A DNA stretch of 64,000 nucleotides, taken from HGM11416 sp964532155. GTDB taxonomy: Bacteria; Bacillota; Clostridia; Christensenellales; Borkfalkiaceae. The translations under genes were made by a program, and so were the position numbers. Where the stretch lies: assembly GCA_964532155.1 (NCBI GenBank), contig CAZHGN010000001.1, forward strand, positions 37,242 through 101,241, read 5' to 3'. How positions within the stretch are numbered: position 1 is the first letter of the stretch; each line of letters opens with the position of its first letter. Below the pieces are notes generated by a model that was not told the origin of the DNA, made no database searches, and saw only the letters and a program-made list of their open reading frames with translations. Shown one piece after another: positions 17,849-26,933 of the stretch.

Positions 17849-17971
17849 ATGAAAAAATACGGAAAGCTTGTTGTGTGCTTGGTTGCGTTATTCGTTTTAA
17901 CGTCTGCTTATTTGGCGGTTGAGCGAATTATTGGCAGCGTAAGCGTAATGACTTCGGTTTTGTTCGGGTAA
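17849..17971 (+). CDS. 40-residue hydrophobic small protein
   Basis: Short gene with a strong ribosome site (GGAGG, 4 bases before the ATG). It encodes a basic MKKYGK start, one hydrophobic helix (LVVCLVALFVLTSAYLAV) and a short polar end, so it is either a single-pass membrane peptide or a tiny secreted peptide. I recognise no family. It lies 23 bases before the coiled-coil gene at 17995 and may be cotranscribed with it. Confidence 0.6.
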   Translation: MKKYGKLVVCLVALFVLTSAYLAVERIIGSVSVMTSVLFG

Positions 17972-17994
17972 TCTATAGTATTTTGGTAGTCTTT

Positions 17995-18666
17995 ATGAGC
18001 AAAGAAGAAAATCTTAACTTATACAACCTCGAGCTTAAAAAAATAAGGGAAGAATGCAAAAAACAAATCAAGGCTTTGGCAGATAAATCTAAAGCGAAAA
18101 TGGTTTCGCTTTACGAGGACGTTCTCGGTGAAGAGTATACTTTGGCACTTGAGGAAGGGCGGCGTTTTGCCGAAAAATATAAAGATCTTATTAACGTCGC
18201 TTTCGAATATGCAGCGCAGGGCGAAGGGCGAGAACTCGTTATGAAGATATCGGCGTTGTCCGATAACGAGGAAAAGGATAAAAAAGATAAGAATAACAAA
18301 GCCGAAATAGTTTACGAGTTGCTTGACAGGATTATGGATTATCTCGAAGACGATTATCCCGATTTGGTTTCGCTTATAAAGCACGTTCAGTACGATATAT
18401 CTGCTAACGAAGAAAAAATAAGCGTAATGCTCAAACAAAACGAGAGTGAACTTAAAGATGTTAGGGAGGACGTTAAGAAGTATTTCCGAAAAGGGTTGGA
18501 AGAAATTTTGTATTCTTTTTCGCAGATCGTTGCAGACATGCGCAAAAAATACGACGTCGACGCAGACCGTGTTGAAAAAATCGAAATAGACAACGTCGAT
18601 GAACCCGATATCCCTAACGAAGAATCTTATTTACCTTTTAAAAAGGGTAAAGGAACTATTAACTGA
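17995..18666 (+). CDS. Hypothetical charged coiled-coil protein
   Basis: 223 residues from ATG 17995 (an upstream in-frame TTG at 17983 is possible). It is rich in Lys and Glu with several amphipathic stretches (ELKKIREECKKQIKALADKSK; LKQNESELKDVREDVKKYF), so it is probably largely helical and soluble. No membrane segment, signal peptide or enzyme motif is seen. I do not recognise the family. It lies after the 40-residue gene and before a strong terminator. Confidence 0.7.
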   Translation: MSKEENLNLYNLELKKIREECKKQIKALADKSKAKMVSLYEDVLGEEYTLALEEGRRFAEKYKDLINVAFEYAAQGEGRELVMKISALSDNEEKDKKDKNNKAEIVYELLDRIMDYLEDDYPDLVSLIKHVQYDISANEEKISVMLKQNESELKDVREDVKKYFRKGLEEILYSFSQIVADMRKKYDVDADRVEKIEIDNVDEPDIPNEESYLPFKKGKGTIN

Positions 18667-18670
18667 AATG

Positions 18671-18703
18671 AAACTCCGATTTTTTCGGAGTTTTATTTTT
18701 TTT
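18671..18703 (+). terminator. Intrinsic terminator after the coiled-coil gene
   Basis: A 9-bp stem AAACTCCGA/TCGGAGTTT with a T-only loop is followed by a T-rich tail. Confidence 0.88.
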
Positions 18704-18965
18704 GCTTTAATATTTCGATAAACAATAATTCACCGAACCAATGATAATTAACAATAATTCATTAAAAATAAGTTTGGTGAATATGCAATCATATAAATAG
18801 ATAAATTGTCGTGCAACACAAAAATAAGATAAAAAGCGCAATTTTTGCCCGTAATATAGCGTGTTATATTGCATGTAATTGCGTTATTTGATAACGATTG
18901 CAAAAGAAAAGCAAGCGTAAAATCGGTTGATAAACTTTTAGCTTGAATGCATTAATGGCTAAGCA
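18704..18965. other. AT-rich intergenic stretch between convergent genes
   Basis: No open frame with a ribosome site is found. It contains a direct repeat AACAATAATTCA (starts 18721 and 18750) and an imperfect inverted repeat TTCACCGAAC (18729-18738) / GTTTGGTGAA (18772-18781). A small RNA cannot be excluded, but I see no clear promoter-terminator pair. Confidence 0.4.
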
Positions 18966-19011
18966 AAAGCACGCCGTGATTGACAAAAGCGGTCAACGCA
19001 AGGCGTGCTTT
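18966..19011 (-). terminator. Terminator of tkt
   Basis: A 10-bp outer stem (18966-18975 with 19002-19011) encloses a second 5-bp stem TTGAC/GTCAA. On the minus strand it is followed by TTTT. It lies 20 bases past the tkt stop. Confidence 0.75.
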
Positions 19012-19030
19012 ATTCATTTTATTATGTCGT

Positions 19031-20998
19031 TTACCGTTTTACAAGTTTAAGCACCTGCTTGCAAACGTTTTCTGGCGTAAAGCCGTAATCTTCAAAAAGA
19101 ATTTCGGCTTTTGCCGATTCACCGAATTTATCGATTCCGATAACCGTTCCTTTTTCGCCGATAAATTGATACCACGGAAGAGATGACGCGGCTTCGACGC
19201 ATACGCGAGCAATTCCTTCGGGTAAGACGGTGTTCTTATATTCCTCCGATTGTCTTTGGAAAATTTCTATCGAGGGCATAGAAACTACGTTTGCCGAAAC
19301 GGCATGTTGCTCAGCCAAAAGCTTTTGTGCTTGCAAGCAAACGTTGAGTTCGGAGCCGTTTGAAACGATTAAGCAGTCGGCTGTTTCCTTTGCGCCCTTA
19401 GAAATCACGTAGCCGCCTTTAATAGCTTGACCGTCAAGGCTTGTGCATTGCGGTAAATTCTGTCTTGTTAAAACGATTGCGGTAGGTCCGTCGAAGTTTA
19501 ATGCCGAAATAAAGGCGTAAATCGTTTCGTTTCCGTCGGCAGGGCGTATTACGTTGAGGCCGGGGATTGTTCTGAGTGCCGCAAGCTGTTCAATCGGTTG
19601 GTGCGTAGGACCGTCCTCGCCAACGCCGATGCTGTCGTGCGTGAAAATGTATATAACGCGAAGTTTCATAAGTGCCGATAGCCGAATCGCGTTTTTCATA
19701 TAATCGCTGAAAACGAAAAATGTCGAGCAGTAGGGCAATAGTCCCCCGTGTGCGGCAATACCGTTGCAAATCGCCGACATTGCGTGTTCGCGTATTCCAA
19801 AGTGAACGTTCGAGCCCTCGGGCGTTTTTGCCGAGAAATATTCGCGGTTTTTCATTATCGTCTTATTTGACGGACCGAGGTCTGCGCTTCCTCCGAATAA
19901 AGAAGGAATGCGGTCGGCAAGGACGTTTAAAACGGTGCTTCCGGTGCTACGCGTCGCTTCGGGTTTGTTGAAACCGAAAAGGGTTTGAACGTCGTCGATT
20001 TTATAAACTCCGTTTACGGAATCGGCAAAGCGTGCGGCAAGATCGGGGTATTCTTTAGCATAATTTGTGAAAAGATCATTCCATTTTTTCTCGATTTTTT
20101 TGCCTCTTGCCAAATATTTGCGCTTAAGGGCGGTTGCCTCGTCCGGAAGTTCAAACGGCGGGTAATTCCAGCCAAGTTCTTTGCGCAAGAGCGCGATATT
20201 TTCACTGCCTAAGGGGCTACCGTGAACTTTTGCGCTCCCTTGAAGGGGAGAGCCATAGCCAATGACGGTGTGGCAAATGATAAGTGTGGGCTTGTTTTGC
20301 TTTTTCGCCTTAGAAATCGCTCGGCCGATAGCGGTAAGGTCATTGCCGTCCTTGACGTCAATAACGTTCCAGCCTTGTGCTTTATGTCTCGCTCCAACGT
20401 CTTCGGTAAAAGCAAGCGAAGTGCTGCCTTCGATGGTTATATCGTTTTTATCGTAAAGAACGATAAGTTTGGATAATTCGAGCGTGCCCGCAAGCGAAGC
20501 CGCCTCGTATTCGATGCCTTCCTGCATACAGCCGTCGCCGCAAAGCGCGTAAACGTAGTGGTCGACGACGTCGTATCCCGGACGGTTATAGCATGCGGCA
20601 AGATGTTTTTCGGCGATAGCCATACCTACGGCGTTTGCTATGCCTTGACCTAACGGACCGGTTGTTATTTCCACGCCGGGCGCAACGCCGTACTCGGGGT
20701 GTCCGCTCGTAATGCTTCCCTTTTGCCTAAAATTCTTTAAATCGTCAACGGAAAGGTCGTAACCGAAAAGATGAAGAATTGAATAAAGCATTGCAGAACC
20801 GTGCCCTGCGGACAAAACGAACCTGTCGCGGTTAAAAAAGCTCGGGTTTGCCGGATTAAAGTTCAAATAATCCAAATAAAGTTCGCAAGCGATAGGTGCT
20901 GCTCCGAGCGGCAAGCCCGGGTGCCCGGAATTTGCCTTTTCAATTGCGTCCACAGAGAGCATTCGCACTGCGTTTACGATTAAGTTCTTGTCGGTCAT
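19031..20998 (-). CDS. tkt: Transketolase
   Basis: Thiamine-diphosphate enzyme of the pentose phosphate pathway that moves two-carbon units between sugar phosphates. Full length, 655 residues from ATG 20998, chosen over an upstream in-frame start because ACGGAG lies 8 bases before it and MTDKNLIVNAVRMLSVDAIEKA is the normal N-terminus. The ThDP/Mg motif is GDGCMQEGIEYEA; the pyrimidine-domain segment is HFGIREHAMSAICNGIA and the GPTHQPIEQLAALR block is present. Its own promoter and terminator make it monocistronic, on the strand opposite to its neighbours. Confidence 0.97.
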   Translation of the reverse strand: MTDKNLIVNAVRMLSVDAIEKANSGHPGLPLGAAPIACELYLDYLNFNPANPSFFNRDRFVLSAGHGSAMLYSILHLFGYDLSVDDLKNFRQKGSITSGHPEYGVAPGVEITTGPLGQGIANAVGMAIAEKHLAACYNRPGYDVVDHYVYALCGDGCMQEGIEYEAASLAGTLELSKLIVLYDKNDITIEGSTSLAFTEDVGARHKAQGWNVIDVKDGNDLTAIGRAISKAKKQNKPTLIICHTVIGYGSPLQGSAKVHGSPLGSENIALLRKELGWNYPPFELPDEATALKRKYLARGKKIEKKWNDLFTNYAKEYPDLAARFADSVNGVYKIDDVQTLFGFNKPEATRSTGSTVLNVLADRIPSLFGGSADLGPSNKTIMKNREYFSAKTPEGSNVHFGIREHAMSAICNGIAAHGGLLPYCSTFFVFSDYMKNAIRLSALMKLRVIYIFTHDSIGVGEDGPTHQPIEQLAALRTIPGLNVIRPADGNETIYAFISALNFDGPTAIVLTRQNLPQCTSLDGQAIKGGYVISKGAKETADCLIVSNGSELNVCLQAQKLLAEQHAVSANVVSMPSIEIFQRQSEEYKNTVLPEGIARVCVEAASSLPWYQFIGEKGTVIGIDKFGESAKAEILFEDYGFTPENVCKQVLKLVKR

Positions 20999-21020
20999 AG
21001 CATATCTCCGTTTTTTTTTA

Positions 21021-21049
21021 AGTATAACATACGGCGTTTTTATTTGCAA
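21021..21049 (-). promoter_or_regulatory. Sigma-A promoter of tkt
   Basis: Minus strand TTGCAA (21044-21049), 17 bases, TATACT (21021-21026). It leaves a short leader of about 15 bases before the ATG, with the ribosome site ACGGAG inside it. Confidence 0.7.
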
Positions 21050-21186
21050 GCGGCATAAAGCCGCATTTTGTTATTTAGTAAGTAGGTTTTTATAACTAAG
21101 TTTTCGTGTTTTGTCTTTAATGATGTTTAATCGTGTACAGATTGTGGATAATAGTATTTTTCATTCACACTTTTTTTGCGTTTTTG

Positions 21187-21227
21187 GGTTAGTGGTTGCT
21201 TTAAAGTGGAAGTTTAAAATCCTAACC
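21187..21227. repeat. Nested inverted repeat upstream of the proS promoter
   Basis: GGTTAG (21187-21192) pairs with CTAACC (21222-21227), and inside it TTTAAA pairs with TTTAAA around a 7-base loop. It lies 14 bases upstream of the proS -35 in the 306-base region between the divergent tkt and proS starts. Possibly an operator; function unknown. Nothing else apart from the two promoters is seen in this region. Confidence 0.35.
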
Positions 21228-21241
21228 GCGTTAATAATTGC

Positions 21242-21270
21242 TTTACAAAAAAGATTTTTGAGTATATAAT
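21242..21270 (+). promoter_or_regulatory. Sigma-A promoter of proS
   Basis: TTTACA (21242-21247), 17 bases, TATAAT (21265-21270). The leader of about 28 bases is too short for a T-box, so proS seems not to be controlled by tRNA sensing. Confidence 0.8.
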
Positions 21271-21304
21271 ATGAAATACATTTATGTTTAATAGAGGTTA
21301 CGCT

Positions 21305-22744
21305 ATGGCTGGCAACGACAACACTAAAAAATTCGTTAAAGAAATAACCGACATGCACGAAAATTTTCCGCAGTGGTTTACCGACGTGGTTTTAAAAACC
21401 GAACTCGTCGATTACGGTCCCGTCAAGGGCACAATGGTTATTCGTCCTTACGGTTACGCTATTTGGGAAAATATACAGAGAGAGCTTAACGCTCGTTTTG
21501 CGGCTTGCGGTGTGGAAAACGCTTATTTTCCTATGTTTATTCCCGAAAGCTATCTTAAAAAGGAAGCAGAGCACGTCGAGGGCTTCGCACCCGAGGTTGC
21601 GGTAGTTACGTATGCCGGCGGTCAAGATTTGCAAGAAAAGCTCGTCGTAAGACCCACGAGTGAAACTATAATCTGTAATATGTTTGCAAAGTGGATGCAA
21701 AGTTACAGGGATTTGCCTATAAAAATGAATCAGTGGTGCAACGTCGTCAGATGGGAAAAGACCACTCGTCCCTTCCTCCGTACGAGCGAATTTTTGTGGC
21801 AAGAAGGGCATACCGCGCACGAAACCGAAGAAGAAGCGCGCGAGATGACTATGCATATGCTCGACGTATATAAAGAATTTGCCGAGAATTGTCTTGCAAT
21901 TCCCGTACTTTGCGGGCGAAAAACCGACAAGGAAAAATTTGCGGGCGCGCTCGAAACGTACGGAATGGAAGCGATGATGCTTGACGGAAAGAGCTTGCAA
22001 GCCGGTACGTCACATTATTTAGGTCAAAATTTCGCTAAAGCCTTCGATATGAAATATCTTTCTAAGGAAGGCGTTCTAAAGCATCCTTATTCCACATCTT
22101 GGGGGGTATCGACAAGACTTATCGGTGCAATAATCATGGCACACGGCGACGAGCGCGGTTTGGTTTTGCCGCCTGTCGTTGCACCCGTACAGCTCGTCGT
22201 TGTTCCCGTTGCCGCGCATAAGCCCGGCGTTACCGAAAAATCCGAGGAAATTACTCAAACGATAAGCAAACTCGGCGTAAGGGTTAAGCTCGATTCGCGC
22301 GATATGAGTCCCGGTTGGAAGTTTAACGAATGGGAAATGAAGGGTGTTCCCTTGAGGATCGAAATCGGTCCTCGCGATATCGAAAACGGTCAGTGCGTAC
22401 TCGTTCGTCGCGATACAAACGAAAAAACCGTTTTATCGCTTAGCGACCTTGACCGCATTCCTTCTCTTCTTGCCGAAATCCAAACAAACATGCTCGAAAA
22501 ATCGAGAAAAAATCGCGATATGCGCATTGAGGATGCAAATTCTCTCGATGATATACGCCGCATTTGTGACGAAGGTAAATTCGTACGCAGTTATTGGTGC
22601 GGTGAGCGTGAGTGCGAGGATAAAGTCAAGGAATACGCTCAGGCTACTTCGAGGGTTATAATCGAGGAAGAGTGCGAAGGCGAGGTTTGCCCGATATGCG
22701 GAAAACCCGCCAAAAAGAGATTGTATTTTGCGCGCGCGTATTAA
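21305..22744 (+). CDS. proS: Prolyl-tRNA synthetase (short, archaeal/eukaryal-type ProS)
   Basis: Class II synthetase charging tRNA-Pro. The 479 residues from ATG 21305 (AGAGG upstream) lack the bacterial editing insertion and match the short ProS type found in many Firmicutes. Landmarks: KEITDMHENFPQWFTDVV near the start, motif 2 region VVRWEKTTRPFLRTSEFLWQ, the EGHTAHETEEEA block, and a C-terminal zinc-type domain with CEGEVCPICGKPAKKRLYFARAY. An upstream in-frame ATG at 21284 has no ribosome site. Confidence 0.96.
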   Translation: MAGNDNTKKFVKEITDMHENFPQWFTDVVLKTELVDYGPVKGTMVIRPYGYAIWENIQRELNARFAACGVENAYFPMFIPESYLKKEAEHVEGFAPEVAVVTYAGGQDLQEKLVVRPTSETIICNMFAKWMQSYRDLPIKMNQWCNVVRWEKTTRPFLRTSEFLWQEGHTAHETEEEAREMTMHMLDVYKEFAENCLAIPVLCGRKTDKEKFAGALETYGMEAMMLDGKSLQAGTSHYLGQNFAKAFDMKYLSKEGVLKHPYSTSWGVSTRLIGAIIMAHGDERGLVLPPVVAPVQLVVVPVAAHKPGVTEKSEEITQTISKLGVRVKLDSRDMSPGWKFNEWEMKGVPLRIEIGPRDIENGQCVLVRRDTNEKTVLSLSDLDRIPSLLAEIQTNMLEKSRKNRDMRIEDANSLDDIRRICDEGKFVRSYWCGERECEDKVKEYAQATSRVIIEEECEGEVCPICGKPAKKRLYFARAY

Positions 22745-22828
22745 GCGTTGAACTAAACGGCGGCGCAATAATAAGGAAAGGGGTTAGGTCGATTTTGCCG
22801 AATTATTATAATTCGGAGAGCAATAATA

Positions 22829-23578
22829 ATGGAAAATCCGTCATTAATTTCAATTATAGCTGAATATTTACGCGGCATGTACGAGATGCTTATGCTTACC
22901 GGCGGCATGACTGACGATCAAGCGATAAGGGCGATAGCGGCTTCGCTAATCGTTTCGGCGAGCGTATATCTTCTTTTTTATGCATTTAGAGCGGTGGGCA
23001 TATGCATTATGGCTAAGCGCAAAGGTATAAAAAAATGGTGGCTCGGAGCGTTGCCGTACTTTAATTATCATGTATTAGGCGAACTTGCAGGACCTGTTCG
23101 CATGATGGGCTTTACAGCAAAGAACATAGGTACTTTTGCGGCTATATTTCTATTCGGCGAGCATTTTCTCGTAGGATTGCAGTTGGTTGCGGGCGTTGTG
23201 TATTATTTCATGCCGTCTGCAGCAATGTTTAATCTTATAACCTATCATCTTTACACCTATCTTAGTTCGATTCTCAACCTTGTATACCTGTGCGCATTCG
23301 TATCGTTGTGCCTTGCTTTTTTTGGCAAGTATGCTCCCAATAAGCGTATGTTATTTTCTTTTCTAAGTCTTATTCAGCCGGTATACTCCGTTTTGCTTTT
23401 CGTTTTGCGCAAAAGAACGCCGTATGCAAGTTACGACGAATATTATAAGCGCAAAATGGCTGAGCGGTTCGGTCAATCGTACGATCCGTTTACTAATCCT
23501 TACGAAACACGAAGTAATCCTTTTTTGCATGAGCACGAGGACGAAAAAAAAGACGAAAATCCTTTTGACGAGTATTAG
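22829..23578 (+). CDS. Hypothetical multi-pass membrane protein
   Basis: 249 residues with about five hydrophobic helices between residues 35 and 195 and a hydrophilic acidic tail (EHEDEKKDENPFDEY). A CGGAGAG ribosome site precedes the ATG. No family recognised; general layout resembles small integral proteins of unknown function in Clostridia. It is 9 bases upstream of mnmE and probably shares its transcript. Confidence 0.7.
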   Translation: MENPSLISIIAEYLRGMYEMLMLTGGMTDDQAIRAIAASLIVSASVYLLFYAFRAVGICIMAKRKGIKKWWLGALPYFNYHVLGELAGPVRMMGFTAKNIGTFAAIFLFGEHFLVGLQLVAGVVYYFMPSAAMFNLITYHLYTYLSSILNLVYLCAFVSLCLAFFGKYAPNKRMLFSFLSLIQPVYSVLLFVLRKRTPYASYDEYYKRKMAERFGQSYDPFTNPYETRSNPFLHEHEDEKKDENPFDEY

Positions 23579-23587
23579 GAGCTTGAT

Positions 23588-24913
23588 ATGGAGTGTATTT
23601 CCGCTATTTCAACCGCACCGGGAACGGGCGGCGTTGCAATAATTCGTATAAGCGGAGAAGACGCTTTATCCGTTGCGAAAAAAATGTTTAGACCGTACGG
23701 CGCGACTGCCGTGGACGATTTTCAGCCGTATAGAATGTACGTCGGCGAGATTGACGCTCGCGAGTTTACCGACAAGGGGATGTGCGTGTTTTTCAAGGCG
23801 CCGAAAAGTTTTACGGGCGAAAACGTCGTCGAACTGCATTGTCACGGCGGCGAAGCGATTGCGCACGGAATTTTGGAGCGTACTTTTGAATGCGGAGCGC
23901 GCCCCGCTACCAACGGCGAATTTACTAAAAGGGCTTTTTTAAACGGTAAACTTTCACTTTCCTCTTGCGAAGGATTAATCGACATGATTAACAGCGAGAG
24001 CGTTGCTCAAATAAAGTCCGGATTTTATCTTTTTAAAGAAAAATTAAAGGCTCGTATAGAATCAGTTCAAGATATTTTGACCGACGTGCTTGCCGGGATC
24101 GACGCCAATATCGATTATCCCGAAGAGGGATTAATAACTGACGACGGCGAAGAAATTAAAGTTAAACTTATTAGCGCCGCCGCTGAACTTAAAAAACTTA
24201 TTTCGTCTTATTCGTCGGGTAAAGTAATCGTCGGTGGAGTTAAAGTTGCGCTTGTGGGAAAGACTAATACCGGCAAAAGTTCTTTGCTTAACGCACTGAC
24301 AGGCGAGCAGAGGGCAATCGTTACCGACGTCGCGGGAACTACAAGGGACGTCGTAGAAGGCGTTTTATTTATAAAGGGCGTAAAATTTTCGATTTACGAT
24401 ACCGCGGGCATACGAGAAACAAACGATCCGGTGGAACTTCTCGGAATAGAGAGATCCAAGGCGCTAATTGACGGCGCCGATTTGTTGCTTTACGTTACCG
24501 ACGGCACGGAAAATACAGTCGACGTCGAGCGGTTTATATCCGAAATTAACGATAAAAAATATTTGCTCGTTAGAAATAAAACGGATATCTGTGATTCAAA
24601 CGACGATAGATTTTTTCCGATATCTTGCTTAAGCGGATATAATCTTGACGAGTTAAAAGAAGAAATATATAGACTCGGAGCGGGCGGCGTTAGAACTGAC
24701 GGCGAATACGTGACCGAGAAAAGACATTATTACGCTTTATGCGACGGACTAAAATGCTTAGAGAACGCCATACGTTCGATAGGTTTCGAACCGATAGAAT
24801 TAATTGCTTACGACATTAAGGCGTGTTGGGAGCACTTAGGCGAAATCACAGGAACGACCGCAAGCGAAAAAATAATCGACGAGATATTTGCCAAGTTTTG
24901 CGTAGGCAAATAA
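23588..24913 (+). CDS. mnmE: tRNA modification GTPase MnmE
   Basis: With MnmG (not in the window) it makes the 5-carboxymethylaminomethyl group on wobble U34 of tRNAs. 441 residues: N-terminal tetrahydrofolate-binding domain (ISTAPGTGGVAIIRISGEDA), helical domain, inserted G domain with GKTNTGKSSLLNAL, DVAGTTRD and DTAGIRE, and the essential C-terminal Cys in FCVGK. TAGGAG precedes the ATG. Normally next to jag/yidC near the origin; here it lies with cca instead. Confidence 0.97.
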   Translation: MECISAISTAPGTGGVAIIRISGEDALSVAKKMFRPYGATAVDDFQPYRMYVGEIDAREFTDKGMCVFFKAPKSFTGENVVELHCHGGEAIAHGILERTFECGARPATNGEFTKRAFLNGKLSLSSCEGLIDMINSESVAQIKSGFYLFKEKLKARIESVQDILTDVLAGIDANIDYPEEGLITDDGEEIKVKLISAAAELKKLISSYSSGKVIVGGVKVALVGKTNTGKSSLLNALTGEQRAIVTDVAGTTRDVVEGVLFIKGVKFSIYDTAGIRETNDPVELLGIERSKALIDGADLLLYVTDGTENTVDVERFISEINDKKYLLVRNKTDICDSNDDRFFPISCLSGYNLDELKEEIYRLGAGGVRTDGEYVTEKRHYYALCDGLKCLENAIRSIGFEPIELIAYDIKACWEHLGEITGTTASEKIIDEIFAKFCVGK

Positions 24914-24929
24914 AAAAGCGGAGGCGCTT

Positions 24930-26177
24930 ATGTCTGAAATTATAGAAATATCGATTGAAGATAGGGGCGGCGAGCTTATTATAGATAGACTGACCGAATG
25001 CGGCTACGAGGCGTATTTTGTCGGCGGCTGTATAAGGAATACCATATTGTGTGTTCCGATAAGCGATTACGATATTACGACGTCCGCGCCGCCTGACGAG
25101 GTTAAAAAAATTTTTTCGGATTCATACGTTCTCGATACAGGTCTTAAACACGGCACCGTTTCGGTGTATTCGTGCGGCTCCTTTTACGAGATAACTACCT
25201 TTAGGTACGACGGAAAATATTCGGATAACAGACATCCCGATAACGTTCTTTTTTGTTCAGACCTTTGTGAGGATTTAAAGCGCCGCGATTTTACTTGTAA
25301 TGCCATGGCTTTTTCTAAAAAGCAAGGTTTAATCGATAATTTTAACGGATATTACGATACGCGTAATCGTTTGATTCGTGCCGTTGGGGAGCCGGTGCTT
25401 AGGTTTAAGGAAGACTCTTTGCGCATATTAAGAGGGCTCCGGTTTTGCTCTGAATTCGGCTTTGACTGCGAAAAGAAAACCGCCGAGGCAATGAAGACTT
25501 GCCGCTTGCTTATAAGCGGTTTGTCTAAGGAAAGAATATATTCCGAACTTTTGAAGATTTTTGCCGGGAAATATCTTTATAAGTCCGTTTCGGGTTTTGC
25601 CGACGTTTTATCGGTCGCTTTAAACGTCGAATGTTTAAGCGGTGATTTGTATGATAGAGCGTTAAGGCTTGCCGATCGTGTGGAAGCATCCGCTAAGGTT
25701 CGTTTTGCGGCTTTTATGTATATTTATCTTAATAAAAACGTTACCGCTTTAAACGATATGCTTTGCGGTTTGAAGGTCGACAGATATTTTTATACTCTGT
25801 GCAGAACGCTTTTCGAGCAGGCTGCCGTTTTCGAAAATACTTGTACGATCGAACGCTATACGGCAAAAAAGTTTTTAAGCAATCTCGGTGAGTTTAAAGG
25901 TGGTTTTCTTGCTTTTTTAGCGGCGTTTACGGCCGAAAGTGCGGAAATGACGGACAAATGTTTAAAATTAACGAACTTTATTCGTTCAATCGAAGATAAC
26001 GGCGAATGTTATAAAATATCGACGCTTGCGGCTGACGGGAACGATATGCGCGCCGAAGGTTTGTCGGGTAAAAAAATTGGAGTAATGCTTTCGCTTGTAT
26101 TAGAAGAAGTTATGAGAGGCACTCTCGATAACGATAAAGACGATATTTTATCATTCGTGCGTTCACATAAGGATTAA
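24930..26177 (+). CDS. cca: CCA-adding tRNA nucleotidyltransferase
   Basis: Class II nucleotidyltransferase that builds or repairs the CCA end of tRNAs. 415 residues with YFVGGCIRNTILCVPISDYDITTSA (glycine loop and catalytic DxD-type DYD), the RRDFTCNAMAF motif, and EDSLRILRGLRFCSEFGF, followed by a helical body. GCGGAGG lies upstream of the ATG. Gap of 16 bases after mnmE suggests cotranscription. It could instead be an A- or CC-specific enzyme; only one such gene is seen here. Confidence 0.93.
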   Translation: MSEIIEISIEDRGGELIIDRLTECGYEAYFVGGCIRNTILCVPISDYDITTSAPPDEVKKIFSDSYVLDTGLKHGTVSVYSCGSFYEITTFRYDGKYSDNRHPDNVLFCSDLCEDLKRRDFTCNAMAFSKKQGLIDNFNGYYDTRNRLIRAVGEPVLRFKEDSLRILRGLRFCSEFGFDCEKKTAEAMKTCRLLISGLSKERIYSELLKIFAGKYLYKSVSGFADVLSVALNVECLSGDLYDRALRLADRVEASAKVRFAAFMYIYLNKNVTALNDMLCGLKVDRYFYTLCRTLFEQAAVFENTCTIERYTAKKFLSNLGEFKGGFLAFLAAFTAESAEMTDKCLKLTNFIRSIEDNGECYKISTLAADGNDMRAEGLSGKKIGVMLSLVLEEVMRGTLDNDKDDILSFVRSHKD

Positions 26178-26182
26178 TTCTG

Positions 26183-26893
26183 ATGGAAAATATAAAAAGA
26201 AGACTAATTGCGATAGGGGGCGGTTCGCTTGCCGAAAAGGCTACGCTCGATATCGACCGTTACGTTGCCTCGCTTGCAAAAGAGCGTGCCGGGGATAGGC
26301 GTGCGATTGGCGTTTTTATAGGGACTGCAAGCCACGATAGCATGCCCTATTTCAATTCGTTCAGAAAAACTTATACCGGCGAATTTAATATAAAAGCCGA
26401 CTGTGTTTTAACCGTTTACGGCGAAATGAACGACGAAAAGATACGCGGTAAATTTCAAAAAGCCGATATGATTTATATTGGCGGCGGCGACACCTTGTTT
26501 ATGTTAGAACATTGGAAGAGAAGCGGCGTTTACGATCTCGTGCTCGACGCTTACAACCGAGGCGTTGTTATTTGCGGATTATCGGCAGGCGCTATTTGCT
26601 GGTTTAAGCGTATGTATACCGATTCGGATGAGTTCAACGACGGAGGTAAATATCATTTAGCCGACGGAATCGGAAAAATTGACGGCTTGTGCTGTCCTCA
26701 TTACGAAGAAAGGGTAACGGATTTTGCCGAAGCGATGAAAAATTATAGGGGAACGGTTTGGCAAATCGAGGGAAACGCCGCATTGGAGTTTATTAACGAA
26801 GAATATACCGGCGCAATTTCGTCGGGCGGTAACGCTTACAAAACCGTAGTATTTGAAAACGGCGAAAGCAAAACCGAAAAATTAACAAATTAA
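26183..26893 (+). CDS. Peptidase S51-like (type 1 glutamine-amidotransferase-like) protein
   Basis: 236 residues with the RLIAIGGGSL start, YIGGGDTLFML and the nucleophile elbow VICGLSAGAICWF holding the catalytic Ser of the S51 (dipeptidase E/cyanophycinase-like) family. LCCPHYEER may supply the His. The substrate is not predictable; Bacillus YgaJ-type proteins are uncharacterised. Starts 5 bases after cca. Confidence 0.88.
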   Translation: MENIKRRLIAIGGGSLAEKATLDIDRYVASLAKERAGDRRAIGVFIGTASHDSMPYFNSFRKTYTGEFNIKADCVLTVYGEMNDEKIRGKFQKADMIYIGGGDTLFMLEHWKRSGVYDLVLDAYNRGVVICGLSAGAICWFKRMYTDSDEFNDGGKYHLADGIGKIDGLCCPHYEERVTDFAEAMKNYRGTVWQIEGNAALEFINEEYTGAISSGGNAYKTVVFENGESKTEKLTN

Positions 26894-26933
26894 TCGTAAT
26901 TTTATAGATTAACTCTTATAGGAGGAAAACGGA

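Noticed and set aside
18729..18781. TTCACC-containing repeats as a second operator of the TetR regulator
   Set aside because: Only short, partial similarity to the sequences at 54789-54837 in AT-rich DNA; the gap has no promoter to regulate.
21143..21151. Perfect DnaA-box-like TGTGGATAA between tkt and proS
   Set aside because: A single 9-mer is expected by chance about once in two such windows; no cluster, no origin genes nearby.
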